The notes beneath the pieces were generated by a model that worked only from the letters and a program-made list of their open reading frames with translations, had not been told where the DNA came from and did no database searches. From Myxococcales bacterium (GTDB lineage Bacteria > Myxococcota_A > Bradymonadia > UBA7976 > UBA1532): a stretch of DNA of 64,000 nucleotides. This document shows positions 50,323 to 59,041 of this stretch, one piece after another (position 1 is the stretch's first letter; each line of letters starts with the position of its first letter). The stretch spans positions 434,001 to 498,000 of the forward strand of contig JACKDN010000004.1 in the NCBI GenBank assembly GCA_020633465.1, written 5' to 3'. Both the position numbers and the translations under genes were made by a program.

Positions 50323-50538
50323 GAGGGTGTTCCCATAAAGAAAGGCGCAGCCGCGCCAGCGGGTCCGCCTTTCGGCGCGCGCCGTCGCGAGCGGCCCGGT
50401 GTCCGTCGCGAGCCGCCGGCGCCGACCGAGGTCCGCCGCAGGCGTGCCCGGGGCACGTCGAGGACGGACCGACCAAGGCGCTGGCGGCGCAGCAGGACAA
50501 CGGGCTGCGCAGTAGGCGAGCGTTATGGGAACACCCTC
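50323..50538. mobile_element. 216-bp MITE with 16-bp perfect terminal inverted repeats
   Basis: GAGGGTGTTCCCATAA at 50323-50338 and its exact complement at 50523-50538, flanked on both sides by TCA (50320-50322 and 50539-50541), a 3-bp target duplication. The interior is non-coding and GC-rich. The TCA on the right is the stop codon (TGA on the minus strand) of the KAS III-like gene, so insertion recreated the stop. A 3-bp TNA duplication fits some IS5-family groups, but the parent transposase is not in this window. Confidence 0.8.
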
Positions 50539-51507
50539 TCAGGCGCCGACGCGGTAGAGCAGCGCGCCCGACGACACGCCCGCCCCCACCCCCACGAGCA
50601 GGATGTGGTCGCCCGCCGCGACCGGGCGCTCGCGCAGGATGCGGTCGAGGCCCACGCCGATCGAGGCCGCGCCGACGCTTCCGATGCGATCGACCACCCG
50701 CACCAGCTTCGAGGGCGGCAGGCCCAGCGCCTGGACGATCACGTCGAGCATCGCGCCGTTGGGCTGATGCGGGGCCACCCACCGCACGTCGTCCAGCGAC
50801 AGCCCGGCGGCGGCCAGCACCGTCGCGCTGGCGTCGCGGATGAGCTGGGTGGCGAGCGCCGTGAGCGCCTCGCTCGACGCCTCGAACTCGATCATCGGCG
50901 CGGGACAACCCGGCACCGCGTTCGACAGCCGCGCCGTCCCGCGGGCCCCCCCGACGTTGGCCAGGTGCACGCCGACGACGCCCTCGTCGGGCCCCCCCGC
51001 GCCGACGACGGCGGCCGCGGCGGCGTCGCCGAACACGGCGTAGGGGCGCGGGTTCGACGGATCGATGAACCACGACGGGTTGTCGATGACGACGACGCCC
51101 ACCGGCCCCAGGCCGGTCGCGACGCACCGCGCGGCCAGGTCGAGCCCGCTGACGAAGCCCAGGCACGCGTTGTTGAGGTCGAAGGCGTCGCAGCCGCCTT
51201 CGATGCCCAGCGCGTCCAGCACGCGGTTGCCGTTGGCCGGGAACAGGTCGTCGCCGCCGCACGAGGTGACGAAGATCACGCGGCGCAGCGCGGTGGCCGG
51301 CCGATCGGCGCGGGCGAGCGCCGCGCGCAGCGCGTCCGCCGCCAGATCGGTCACGCGGGCGTCGCGGTCCATCCAGCGGCGCTCGTCGATGCCGGTGCGC
51401 GCGCGAAGGTGGTCGGCGTCGCGGCCGATCGCGGCGGCGACGGCCGCCGTCGTCACGACGCGCGGCGGCAGCGCCGTTCCGGTGCCCAGGATGCGAACGT
51501 TGAGCAT
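50539..51507 (-). CDS. 3-oxoacyl-ACP synthase III-like protein
   Basis: 322 residues from the ATG at 51507. A thiolase-fold condensing enzyme: VRILGTGTALPP, RTGIDERRWM, the nucleophile Cys115 in DLNNACLGF, and His247 in APHQPNGAM. The third catalytic residue, the Asn of the usual GNTSAAS motif, is Ser277 here (RIGSVGAASIG). The fold and the Cys/His pair suggest acyl-CoA condensation or acyl transfer, perhaps not standard FabH chemistry. The stop codon lies in the target duplication of the adjacent MITE. Divergent from the kinase-like gene by 53 bp. Confidence 0.88.
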   Translation of the reverse strand: MLNVRILGTGTALPPRVVTTAAVAAAIGRDADHLRARTGIDERRWMDRDARVTDLAADALRAALARADRPATALRRVIFVTSCGGDDLFPANGNRVLDALGIEGGCDAFDLNNACLGFVSGLDLAARCVATGLGPVGVVVIDNPSWFIDPSNPRPYAVFGDAAAAAVVGAGGPDEGVVGVHLANVGGARGTARLSNAVPGCPAPMIEFEASSEALTALATQLIRDASATVLAAAGLSLDDVRWVAPHQPNGAMLDVIVQALGLPPSKLVRVVDRIGSVGAASIGVGLDRILRERPVAAGDHILLVGVGAGVSSGALLYRVGA

Positions 51508-51560
51508 GGTCTCCCTGCCCCGAAGAGGGGCCATGGTACGCTGCGCGGGCGCCGACGTCG

Positions 51561-52445
51561 ATGGAGGTGACGGTGGACGCCACGACACGACGCCGCGTCG
51601 AGGCCGCGCTGACCGGCGCGCTCGGCCGGCCGGTCGAGGTCGGCCGAGCGCGCGCCGTGGGCGGGGGGTGCATCAGCCAGGCGCGCCGCGTCGACACGAG
51701 CGCGGGGCCGTTCTTCGTGAAGACCAACGCCGACGCGCCGCCCGATCTGTTCCCGCGCGAGGCCGACGGCCTGGCCGCGCTGCGCGCCGCCGACAGCGGC
51801 CTGGCGGTGCCCACGGTCGTGGCCGTCGAGCCCGGCCTGCTGGTGCTCGAGCTGCTCGAGCCGGGCCCGCCGCCGGGGGACTTCGACGACCGCCTCGGGC
51901 GCGGCCTGGCGGCGCTGCACGGCGCCTCGGCGCCGGCCTTCGGCTTCGCGGCGGACACCTACTGCGGGGCCACCCTGCAGCCCAACGGCTGGGGGGACGA
52001 CTGGATCACCTTCTATCGCGACCGCCGCCTGGACCATCAGCTGCGCCTGCTGCGCGAGCGAGGCGTCCCGGCCGCCGAGCTGCGGGTCTTCGGCCGCCTG
52101 CTCGACCGCCTCGACGCGCTGCTGGCCGGCGCGGACGAAGCCCCGGCGCTGATCCACGGCGATCTGTGGGGCGGCAACCTGATGCGCGACGCCGACGGCA
52201 CGCCGGCGCTGATCGATCCGGCCGTCTACTACGCACACCGCGAGGCCGAGCTGGGGATGATGGTGCTGTTCGGGGGGTTCTCGGCGCGGGTCTTCGCCGC
52301 CTACGGCGAGGCGCGACCGCTGGCGGCGGGCTGGGCCGACCGCCAGCCGCTCTACACGCTGTACCACGTGCTCAACCACGCCACCCTGTTCGGCGGCGGC
52401 TACCTGCGCCAGGCGCAGCTCATCGCGCGGCGCTACGTGGGGTGA
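51561..52445 (+). CDS. Fructosamine kinase family protein
   Basis: 294 residues if begun at the ATG 51561; GTGs at 51567 and 51573, with GGAGG just upstream, may be the real start. A protein-kinase-like fold with FVKTNADAPPDLFPREADGL (nucleotide-binding Lys), WGDDWITFYRDRRLDHQL, catalytic HGDLWGGN and metal-binding IDPAVYYAHREAELGM. Bacterial members phosphorylate ketosamines, allowing removal of glycation adducts from proteins. Stands alone, divergent from the KAS III-like gene. Confidence 0.92.
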   Translation: MEVTVDATTRRRVEAALTGALGRPVEVGRARAVGGGCISQARRVDTSAGPFFVKTNADAPPDLFPREADGLAALRAADSGLAVPTVVAVEPGLLVLELLEPGPPPGDFDDRLGRGLAALHGASAPAFGFAADTYCGATLQPNGWGDDWITFYRDRRLDHQLRLLRERGVPAAELRVFGRLLDRLDALLAGADEAPALIHGDLWGGNLMRDADGTPALIDPAVYYAHREAELGMMVLFGGFSARVFAAYGEARPLAAGWADRQPLYTLYHVLNHATLFGGGYLRQAQLIARRYVG

Positions 52446-52490
52446 TCCCCCGTGACCGCGCGGCGGCGCCGCGGGTGTGACCCCGCGTGC

Positions 52491-52544
52491 TCAGAGCAGC
52501 CAGAGCGCGAGGATCGTCAGGCTGACCAGGACCATCTCGTTCAT
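52491..52544 (-). CDS. Possible 17-residue membrane micropeptide
   Basis: ATG at 52544 preceded by GGGAGG 4 bases upstream; it encodes MNEMVLVSLTILALWLL and a stop. It is a hydrophobic helix with two polar N-terminal residues, the form of small membrane accessory peptides. It lies in the 208-bp gap between the kinase-like gene and the lipidated-looking gene at 52654. The start signal is good, but a peptide this short can arise by chance. Confidence 0.35.
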   Translation of the reverse strand: MNEMVLVSLTILALWLL

Positions 52545-52653
52545 GACACCCTCCCGGGTGTCGCCTTCAGCAAGGTGCGGGCCAGCCCCGCGACGGTCCG
52601 CGACGGTCGCCCGGACGCCCCCGGTTGGAGCAGACGCGCTCCGCGCGGCCCGA

Positions 52654-53394
52654 TCAGGGAGAGGCTTGCTCCAACGGCGCGAAGGGATCGGGCTGGTCGC
52701 CCAGCAGCGCGGCCAACGACGCGGCCCCCTCCACCTGCGTCAGGCGCAGATCGATCGGGCCCAGCGCGTGCTCGGTGGCCACCCAGGCCCCCGTCGACAG
52801 CCGCGTCCAGCCCGCCCAGCTGACCTTCAGCCCGCCGATCGGGAGGATCGACACCCACATCCGCCAGGCCGTCGGCCGACCGTCGGCGCCGACGGTCCAC
52901 AGGTAGGCGTCGCCCGGCGTGCGCCCCCCGCTGCCGAAGCTGACCAGCAGCGCGTCCTCGTCCACCAGCGCCCGCTCGACCCCGGGATCGAAGCTCTTGA
53001 CCACCGGGTTCAGCCAGAAGGTGTCGTTCACCCAGGCGGCGTGGGCGTCGTCGATCAGATCGCCGGCGTCCGCCAGCCGCGCCCCGCCCCGCCACGCGAA
53101 GCCCCGCCGCGTCGCCGTGTCGAACACCACCTGCACGTCGTCCCAGGCCACGCTGGCGTAGCCGCGCGCGCGATCCCAGATGTGGTGGTTGCGCCCGGCG
53201 AAGACGAAGCGCACGGCCTGCGTGCGCGCCCACGCGTCGGCGTCCACGGCCGCCGTCATCCGCCGCGCCAGGGCGTCGGCCTCGGGGCCGGGGCGCCCGG
53301 TCGGCCGCGGGCTGTCGAGCCAGAAGCCCGTCGCCACCGCCAGCAGGACGAGGACCACGAGGCCCACGCCCAGCACCTTGGCCGCGCGCTTCAT
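52654..53394 (-). CDS. Membrane-anchored protein of unknown function
   Basis: 246 residues. An N-terminal membrane anchor (residues 8-26) precedes an exported domain with many Trp (HHIWDRARGYASVAWDD, AWVNDTFWLNPVVKSFDPG, LKVSWAGWTRLSTGAW), which looks like a lipocalin- or LolA-like beta structure. No family confirmed. Its ATG overlaps the DoxX stop by 4 bases (ATGA), so it is coupled to doxX. Confidence 0.78.
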   Translation of the reverse strand: MKRAAKVLGVGLVVLVLLAVATGFWLDSPRPTGRPGPEADALARRMTAAVDADAWARTQAVRFVFAGRNHHIWDRARGYASVAWDDVQVVFDTATRRGFAWRGGARLADAGDLIDDAHAAWVNDTFWLNPVVKSFDPGVERALVDEDALLVSFGSGGRTPGDAYLWTVGADGRPTAWRMWVSILPIGGLKVSWAGWTRLSTGAWVATEHALGPIDLRLTQVEGAASLAALLGDQPDPFAPLEQASP

Positions 53395-53813
53395 CGGCGG
53401 TGCAGCACCGCGTCGACCGAGAAGCGGCCGGCGCCGGTGAACAGCAGGGCCACGAAGGGTGCCAGGTAGATCAGCGCGAACTCCTTCTTGCCGAAGGGGT
53501 CGTCGGCGTGCACGACGAAGGCCGCGACCACCATGGTGACGATCAGCGGCACGGCGGCCAGCCGCGTCGCGAAGCCGAGCGCCACGAGGATCGCCGCGCC
53601 GAGCTCGGCGCCGATCGCCAAGAGCAGGCTGGGATGCGCGCCGACGCCGATCGGATCGGGGAACCGGTCGATCAGATCGCCGTACTTCTCGAACTTCTGC
53701 CACCCGTGCCCGTAGGCCATCATGCCGCCAGCGGCCAGCCGCAGCAGCAGCAGGCCCAACGAGGCGACGGCCGAGTGCTGGCCGGGGTCGAAGAGCTTTC
53801 GGATCGCGCCCAT
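53391..53813 (-). CDS. DoxX family membrane protein
   Basis: 140 residues with four membrane helices. The DoxX pattern is clear: GLLLLRLAAGGMMAYGHGWQKFE, IGAELGAAILVALGFATRLAAVPL and VHADDPFGKKEFALIYLAPFVALL. The family is linked to thiol/redox balance and respiration, but its activity is unsettled. First gene of a two-gene unit with the protein at 52654; divergent from the beta-propeller gene (127 bp). Confidence 0.93.
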   Translation of the reverse strand: MGAIRKLFDPGQHSAVASLGLLLLRLAAGGMMAYGHGWQKFEKYGDLIDRFPDPIGVGAHPSLLLAIGAELGAAILVALGFATRLAAVPLIVTMVVAAFVVHADDPFGKKEFALIYLAPFVALLFTGAGRFSVDAVLHRR

Positions 53814-53940
53814 GCAATGCTCCGGTAAGACGGGTGAACACCGTGCGTCGAGCGGCCGCGAGCACCACCGCCGCCCTGCACTGATGGCACGCACGATGCA
53901 GCAGTTGCGGCGCGAGCACCAGCATCGAGAGGAGAGCCCG

Positions 53941-56331
53941 ATGAACACGCGCACAGCCCTCAGGAATCTGCGGCGCCGCACCCGGAATCTCGGCAGCGTG
54001 GCCCTGACGGGCGCGCTGGTCGCGGTCGGCACCGCCGGCTGCGTGGGCGGCGGCGGCGACGGGCCCAGCGCCCCCCCCATCACCGAGAACTCGATCGGCC
54101 TGCACGCCTTCGAAGGCTGCGACCCCCTGCTGACCTACTTCCAGGAAGAGGCCCACGCCTCGCTCGAGGCCTACGGCGAGTTCGGCGGCCCGGTGGCCGT
54201 CGACGACGCGCTCGGCGCCCCCACCCGCGGCGACGGCGAGGCGGGCGGTGAGGGGCCGGCCGATCCCTCCCCCCAGGCGCCCGGCAGCGGTAACGCCGGC
54301 GGCGACAACGGCAACGTCGACTTCTCGGGCACCAACGTGCAGGAGGTCGGCGTCGACGAGCCCGACATCGTCAAGACCGACGGCGAGCGCCTCTACGTGA
54401 CCCAGAACGGCTACCTGCTGGTGTACGGGGCCGACGACCTCGCCGAGATCGGCAAGGTGCAGACCGTCGGCGGCGACGCGCAGCTGCTCGTCGGCGGCGA
54501 CCGCGCGGTCGTGCTGAGCCGCCTGTGGGGCGCGCCCCCCGAGGACTTCCCCGAGGCGGACGCCGAGCGCCTGGCGCGCACGGCCAAGACCGCCATCGCG
54601 GTCTACGACATCGGCGGCGACGGCGATCCCGTGCTGCTGCGCCGCCGCTACGTCGAGGGCCAGCTGCAGGCGGCCCGCCTGGCCGCCGGGACGGTGCGCG
54701 TGGCCGTGCACTACGACGCCGCGCAGTACATCGACTGGGGCGACGTGTACGGCGAGGGCCGCGGCGGCGCCACCCCCGGTGATCCCGGCGTCGAGGTGCC
54801 GCCCACCCAGGGCGGCGGCAGCGCGGGCGGCATGGGCACCGGCGGCGCCGACGGCAGCGCCGGCGCGCCGATCGACACCCGCGAGGATCCGCAGGTGGCC
54901 GACGACGACTGGCGTACGCGCCTCGGCCGCATGATCGACGAGAGCACGCTGGTCGACTGGGTGCCCCTGGCCTACGACGCGATCGGCGATCTGCGCGAGG
55001 TCGAGCAGCCGATCAGCTGCGGCCGCTTCCACCGCCCGGGTGAGCGCGCAGGCCACGGCGTCACGGCGGTCATCAGCCTCGACCTCGACGCGCCGCTGGC
55101 CGATCTGGACGACGCGGCCGTCGTCACCGGCCCGGGCGTCGTGTACGCCAGCAAGGACGGCCTGTACCTGACCACGACGCGGTTCCCGGGTGGCTTCGGC
55201 CGCGGCGACGTGGCCGTCGGCGGCGGCGTGGCGACCGGCGGCGTGACCGAGCCCGGCACCGCCGTCGACGTCGACACGCCCGACGACGCCCCCCAGGCCG
55301 AGCCGACCGACAGCCGCGCGCAGGGCCTGCAGGTGGCCGACGACGACCGGCAGGCGACGCAGATCCACCGCCTGGACATCGCCGACGGCGCCGCGGGCGC
55401 GCGCTACGTGGCCAGCGGCCGCGTCTTCGGCGCCCCGCTGAACAGCTTCGCGCTCAGCGAGTACGCCGGCGCCCTGCGCATCGCGACCACCGAGACCGAT
55501 CCCGAGACATGGGAGACGGCCAACCACCTGTTCGTGCTCGACACGACCCCCAGCGACGACGTGCTGCCGGTGACCGGGCAGGTCATCGGGCTGGCCGGCG
55601 GCGAGCGCATCTACGCGGCGCGCTTCATGGGCGACCGCGGCTTCGTGGTCACCTTCCGCCAGGTCGATCCGCTGTTCACCTTCGACCTGGCCGATCCCAC
55701 CGCGCCCGCGCAGGTGGGCGAGCTGAAGGTGCCCGGCTTCTCGACCTACCTGCACCCCTTCGACGACGACCACCTGATCGGCATCGGCCAGGACGCCACC
55801 GAGGAGGGCCGCGTCACCGGCATGAAGCTGAGCCTGTTCGACGTGTCGGACTTCGCCCACCCCACCCTGGCCCACGACCACCTGTTCGGGCAGGGGTGGA
55901 GCGAGGCGCTGTACGACCACCACGCCTTCACCTTCTGGGGCCCCGAGTCGCTGCTGGTGGTGCCCATCGAGGCCTGGGAGACGGACACGCCGCGCAACGG
56001 CCTGAACCTGTTCCACGTCTCGACCGCCGACGGCTTCACCGACGTGGGCTTCGTCGACCACAGCGATCTGCTGCCCGACGCCTGGGCCACCATGCGGCGC
56101 AGCGTGATCATCGGCGACGCGCTGTACTCGCTGTCGACGGTGGGCATCAAGGCGACCGGCATGGCCGATCTGGACGACCGCGCGCGCTGCCTCTTCCCCG
56201 CGCCGGTGGGCGACCACGGCGACGACCGGCCCGAGCCGGGCGCGACCCCGCGGCCCGTCGACCCGGAGCCGGCGCTGCCGCCCGAGGCCACGCCCGACGA
56301 CGAGGGCGGCGCGGGCGACGAGCGCGGCTGA
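53941..56331 (+). CDS. Beta-propeller domain lipoprotein
   Basis: 796 residues from the ATG at 53941 (GAGGAGAG site). Signal with a twin-Arg-like RNLRRRTRN stretch and lipobox VGTAGC. The family signature NVQEVGVDEPDIVKTDGERL starts the secreted C-terminal beta-propeller domain (PF09826-type), which runs to about residue 760 with two Gly/Asp-rich insertions (about 275-320 and 420-455). The acidic insertions are typical of calcium-binding surface proteins. Known members are uncharacterised cell-surface or secreted proteins. Confidence 0.9.
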   Translation: MNTRTALRNLRRRTRNLGSVALTGALVAVGTAGCVGGGGDGPSAPPITENSIGLHAFEGCDPLLTYFQEEAHASLEAYGEFGGPVAVDDALGAPTRGDGEAGGEGPADPSPQAPGSGNAGGDNGNVDFSGTNVQEVGVDEPDIVKTDGERLYVTQNGYLLVYGADDLAEIGKVQTVGGDAQLLVGGDRAVVLSRLWGAPPEDFPEADAERLARTAKTAIAVYDIGGDGDPVLLRRRYVEGQLQAARLAAGTVRVAVHYDAAQYIDWGDVYGEGRGGATPGDPGVEVPPTQGGGSAGGMGTGGADGSAGAPIDTREDPQVADDDWRTRLGRMIDESTLVDWVPLAYDAIGDLREVEQPISCGRFHRPGERAGHGVTAVISLDLDAPLADLDDAAVVTGPGVVYASKDGLYLTTTRFPGGFGRGDVAVGGGVATGGVTEPGTAVDVDTPDDAPQAEPTDSRAQGLQVADDDRQATQIHRLDIADGAAGARYVASGRVFGAPLNSFALSEYAGALRIATTETDPETWETANHLFVLDTTPSDDVLPVTGQVIGLAGGERIYAARFMGDRGFVVTFRQVDPLFTFDLADPTAPAQVGELKVPGFSTYLHPFDDDHLIGIGQDATEEGRVTGMKLSLFDVSDFAHPTLAHDHLFGQGWSEALYDHHAFTFWGPESLLVVPIEAWETDTPRNGLNLFHVSTADGFTDVGFVDHSDLLPDAWATMRRSVIIGDALYSLSTVGIKATGMADLDDRARCLFPAPVGDHGDDRPEPGATPRPVDPEPALPPEATPDDEGGAGDERG

Positions 56332-56421
56332 TCGCCGCTCGATTCGACACAGTCTGCCCGCCTGAGGAAACTTCTCGGGTGCCCGCCCGTTGAGAAGGGC
56401 GTCGCCCGAGGAGCGCTCCCC

Positions 56422-56982
56422 ATGATTCGAGCCCTGCTGCCCGCCACCCTGCTGGCCGCCGCCGCGGCCTGGTTCATCGCCCGCCCGACGCCCGAGCTGG
56501 CGTCGCCCGCGGACGAGGCCACGCGGGCCGCCCCCACGCCCACCGCGAACCCCTACCTCGCCATCGGCGTCCAGCTCGAGAAGGAGCACTGGTTCCACCG
56601 CGTGTCGTTCAAGGACGTCGGGCTGCGCGAGGTGGCCCGCGACGGCCGCGACGCGCTGGTCGAGGCGGTGGCCGAGGGCGTCGCCGCCTCGCTGTCCCCC
56701 GATCTCGAGGCGCACCCGGTGCACGCGGCCGAGCTGGCCGATCCCGCGTGGCACTCGTCCTGTCAGGGCAAGCACGTCTACGTGGACGTCTGGCACTCGA
56801 GCCAGCCCGACCGCATCGGCTTCTCGCTGTGGCGCGGCTGCGACGCCGACGATCAGTTCGGCTGGCAGGAGGTGCCCGTCGACGCCTCGGCCCTGCAGAG
56901 CACCAGCTGGGTCACCGAGGCCGCCCGCGTCGGGCGGGTCATCGGCGCGGCCCTCGCGGCCTGCGGCGAGCACACCTGCTGA
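56422..56982 (+). CDS. Secreted protein of unknown function
   Basis: 186 residues. The N-terminal helix (1-20) acts as signal peptide or anchor, followed by a Pro/Thr-rich spacer. The soluble domain carries HSSCQGKHVYVDVWHSSQPD and a C-terminal CGEHTC, giving four Cys likely to form two disulfides. The gene has a GAGGAG site just before the ATG. No family recognised; alone on its strand segment between exported-protein genes. Confidence 0.75.
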   Translation: MIRALLPATLLAAAAAWFIARPTPELASPADEATRAAPTPTANPYLAIGVQLEKEHWFHRVSFKDVGLREVARDGRDALVEAVAEGVAASLSPDLEAHPVHAAELADPAWHSSCQGKHVYVDVWHSSQPDRIGFSLWRGCDADDQFGWQEVPVDASALQSTSWVTEAARVGRVIGAALAACGEHTC

Positions 56983-57085
56983 CAGGAACCCGTTGCGTCC
57001 ACCGACCGCGGCTCGGCAGATTGGGGGGTGAATGCGCCGCGCCCCCGCGCGTCGGCGCAGCGCCCCAAGCCCCCCGGAGCTCCCG

Positions 57086-57682
57086 ATGCCACACCGCGCC
57101 CTGTCCTTGCTGACCGCCCTGCCCCTGCTCCTGGCGCCGCTCTTCGCCCAGGCGACGCCCAAGCTCTCGGGCGACGCCAAGGCGACGCTGACCAAAGGCG
57201 AGGTGATCGTGGAGCGCCTCGATCCCACCGGCGGCACCGGCGTCGCCGCCCGCGCCATGGGCGTCGTCGACGCCGCCCCCGCGAAGGTGTGGCCGGTCGT
57301 GCGCGACTGCGAGCACTTCGCGAAGTTCATGCCCCGCACCAAGATGAGCGCGCTGATCAGCCGCAAGGGCACCGACAGCGTCTGCAAGGTCGAGATCGAG
57401 ATGCCCTTCCCCTTCGACAACCTGTGGTCGGTGGTCCGCTCGAGCGAGCGCGAGACCGAGGGGGGCGGCTTCCAGCGCGTCTGGACGCTGATGAAGGGCA
57501 CCTACAAGCGCAACAACGGGCGCTGGTCGGTCTACCCCTGGGAGGGTGACAAGTCGCTGTTGGTGTACGAGATCGACGTCGACCCGGACATGGCGATCCC
57601 CGACGCGATCATCCGGTCGGCGCAGACGGGCTCGCTGCCGGACGTCTTCGAGGCGGTGCGCAAGCGCGTCAAGGCGCTCTGA
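57086..57682 (+). CDS. Secreted START/SRPBCC-like protein
   Basis: 198 residues from the ATG at 57086. Signal peptide (1-23, cut at AQATP) precedes an SRPBCC (START-like) hydrophobic-pocket domain. Motifs: AAPAKVWPVVRDCEHFAKFMPRTKMS, KVEIEMPFPFDNLWSVVRS, GGGFQRVWTLMKGTYKRNNG. Such domains bind lipids or polyketide-like ligands. An exported form might carry lipids across the periplasm; this is inference. Convergent with the CBS protein gene. Confidence 0.85.
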   Translation: MPHRALSLLTALPLLLAPLFAQATPKLSGDAKATLTKGEVIVERLDPTGGTGVAARAMGVVDAAPAKVWPVVRDCEHFAKFMPRTKMSALISRKGTDSVCKVEIEMPFPFDNLWSVVRSSERETEGGGFQRVWTLMKGTYKRNNGRWSVYPWEGDKSLLVYEIDVDPDMAIPDAIIRSAQTGSLPDVFEAVRKRVKAL

Positions 57683-57700
57683 CGCCGGGGATCGGCGCGC

Positions 57701-58243
57701 TCAGCCGCCGTGCTGGGGCAGGGCCCCGTCGGAGGGCTCGGGCGGCAGGTTCATCACCTCCTGGCGGAAGAACTCGGCCAGGAAGCCCACCACGTGCTTC
57801 ATCGACAGCATGCCGCAGGGGCGCCCGGTGCGGTCGACCACCGGCAGGTGGCAGTAGCCGCCGTGGTGCAGGTAGTTCAGCGCGTAGGCCACCGACTGGT
57901 TGCGCCGCAGCACCTCGACCTGCGGCGTCATGTAGTCGGTCACCCGCTCCTCGCGCCAGTCCCGGGGCGGATCGATCACCTTCGACAGCAGATCGCGCTC
58001 GGTGAAGAGGCCGGCGACGAAGCCCTCGGCGTCCAGCACCAGCACCGCACCGCAGTGGTGCTCCTTCATCTGGTTGACCGCGTCGCGCACGCTGCCGGTG
58101 GTGGGCACCGACACGACGGGCGACAGCGCGAGATCGGTCAGGGGCGCGCGCAGCCGCTCGACGGTCAACGCGTCGTGCTGGCCGGCCCGCTCTTCGTACA
58201 TCACCTCGAGTTCTTCCTCGATGGATTCTTCGGGCGAAGCCAT
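57701..58243 (-). CDS. CBS-pair domain protein
   Basis: 180 residues. Two CBS motifs (about 42-95 and 108-165): VVSVPTTGSVRDAVNQMKEH with GLFTERDLLSKV, and EVLRRNQSVAYALNYLHHGG with GMLSMKHVVGFL. These bind adenosine nucleotides (AMP, ATP or SAM) and act as energy sensors. A stand-alone pair without enzyme domain, cytoplasmic. Its upstream region has a palindromic cluster at 58263-58327 shared with the divergent PEGA gene. Confidence 0.93.
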   Translation of the reverse strand: MASPEESIEEELEVMYEERAGQHDALTVERLRAPLTDLALSPVVSVPTTGSVRDAVNQMKEHHCGAVLVLDAEGFVAGLFTERDLLSKVIDPPRDWREERVTDYMTPQVEVLRRNQSVAYALNYLHHGGYCHLPVVDRTGRPCGMLSMKHVVGFLAEFFRQEVMNLPPEPSDGALPQHGG

Positions 58244-58262
58244 GGCATGTCCCTCCAGGTCA

Positions 58263-58327
58263 GGTGGTCGGGGCGACCACCCCCATCGTCCTCCTGTCGA
58301 ACGCTGTCCGTCAACGGGCGCCCGTTG
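58263..58327. promoter_or_regulatory. Two palindromes in a divergent promoter region
   Basis: GGTGGTCG-GGG-CGACCACC at 58263-58281 (8-bp arms) and CAACGGGCGCCCGTTG at 58312-58327 (perfect 16-bp palindrome). They lie in the 116-bp gap between the CBS gene (minus, start 58243) and the PEGA gene (plus, start 58360). Two different symmetric sites suggest operators for one or two dimeric regulators, unknown. Confidence 0.5.
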
Positions 58328-58359
58328 CGCCCACGGCGCGGCGCGCGTTCAATGAGGCC

Positions 58360-59040
58360 ATGAGAGCCGCCCGCACGCTGCTGTTCGTCGCCCTCGGCGC
58401 CGCGCCCCTCGCGGGCTGCGGAGGCGCCGAGCGCCCCGCCGCGACGACGGCGGCCCCGCCGGTGACGGCGCCGATCCCGGACGCGCCGGACGCGCCGGCG
58501 CCGCCGCCGCCCGCCCCGACCCCGGCCGGCGAGGGCGTGCTGCACGTCACCACCGATCCGGCCGGCGCGATGGTGTCGGTCGACGGCCGGCCCGTCGGGG
58601 CGAGCCCCGTCGAGGTCACGCTGCCGGCGGGGGCGCACGTGCTCACCTTCGCGCTGGCCAACCTCGCCTTCCCGCCTCGGCCCGTCGACATCGCCGCCGA
58701 CACCCGGGTCGAGCTGGTCGTGCCGCTGCGCCGCGCCGCGCCCGAGGCCGCGGTCGCCGCCGCGCAGGACGAGGCGACGCGGGTGGCGACGGCCTTCGAC
58801 GGCCTGCGCCCCGCGCTGCTCGGCTGCTTGCGCGCGCACTTCGGCGGGCGACCGGGCCACCACCACTGGCACGTCCGGCTGAAGGTCGCCGACGGCCGCG
58901 CGGCCCTGGAGGTGCTCGAGCCGGCGGTCCCCGATCCGGCCGTGCGCCGCTGCATGCGGCAGCGCGTCGAGGCGCTGGATCTGTGGTCGGTGCAGGGCAC
59001 CTACGCCCAGGAGCACCACGTCGAGTACGTCGTGGAGTGA
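58360..59040 (+). CDS. PEGA domain lipoprotein
   Basis: 226 residues from the ATG at 58360. Lipobox GAAPLAGC, a Pro/Ala linker, then a PEGA domain (about 62-115; TTDPAGAMVSVDGRPVGASP) and a C-terminal region with two Cys (GCLRAHFGG, RRCMRQRVE) resembling the tail of AgmX/TonB-like myxobacterial proteins. PEGA modules occur in cell-surface proteins. The stop lies 1 base from the convergent peptidase stop. Confidence 0.88.
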   Translation: MRAARTLLFVALGAAPLAGCGGAERPAATTAAPPVTAPIPDAPDAPAPPPPAPTPAGEGVLHVTTDPAGAMVSVDGRPVGASPVEVTLPAGAHVLTFALANLAFPPRPVDIAADTRVELVVPLRRAAPEAAVAAAQDEATRVATAFDGLRPALLGCLRAHFGGRPGHHHWHVRLKVADGRAALEVLEPAVPDPAVRRCMRQRVEALDLWSVQGTYAQEHHVEYVVE

Positions 59041-59041
59041 G

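Noticed and set aside
50323..50538. MITE interior as a small gene
   Set aside because: Open frames inside are short, lack ribosome sites and are unlike transposase fragments.
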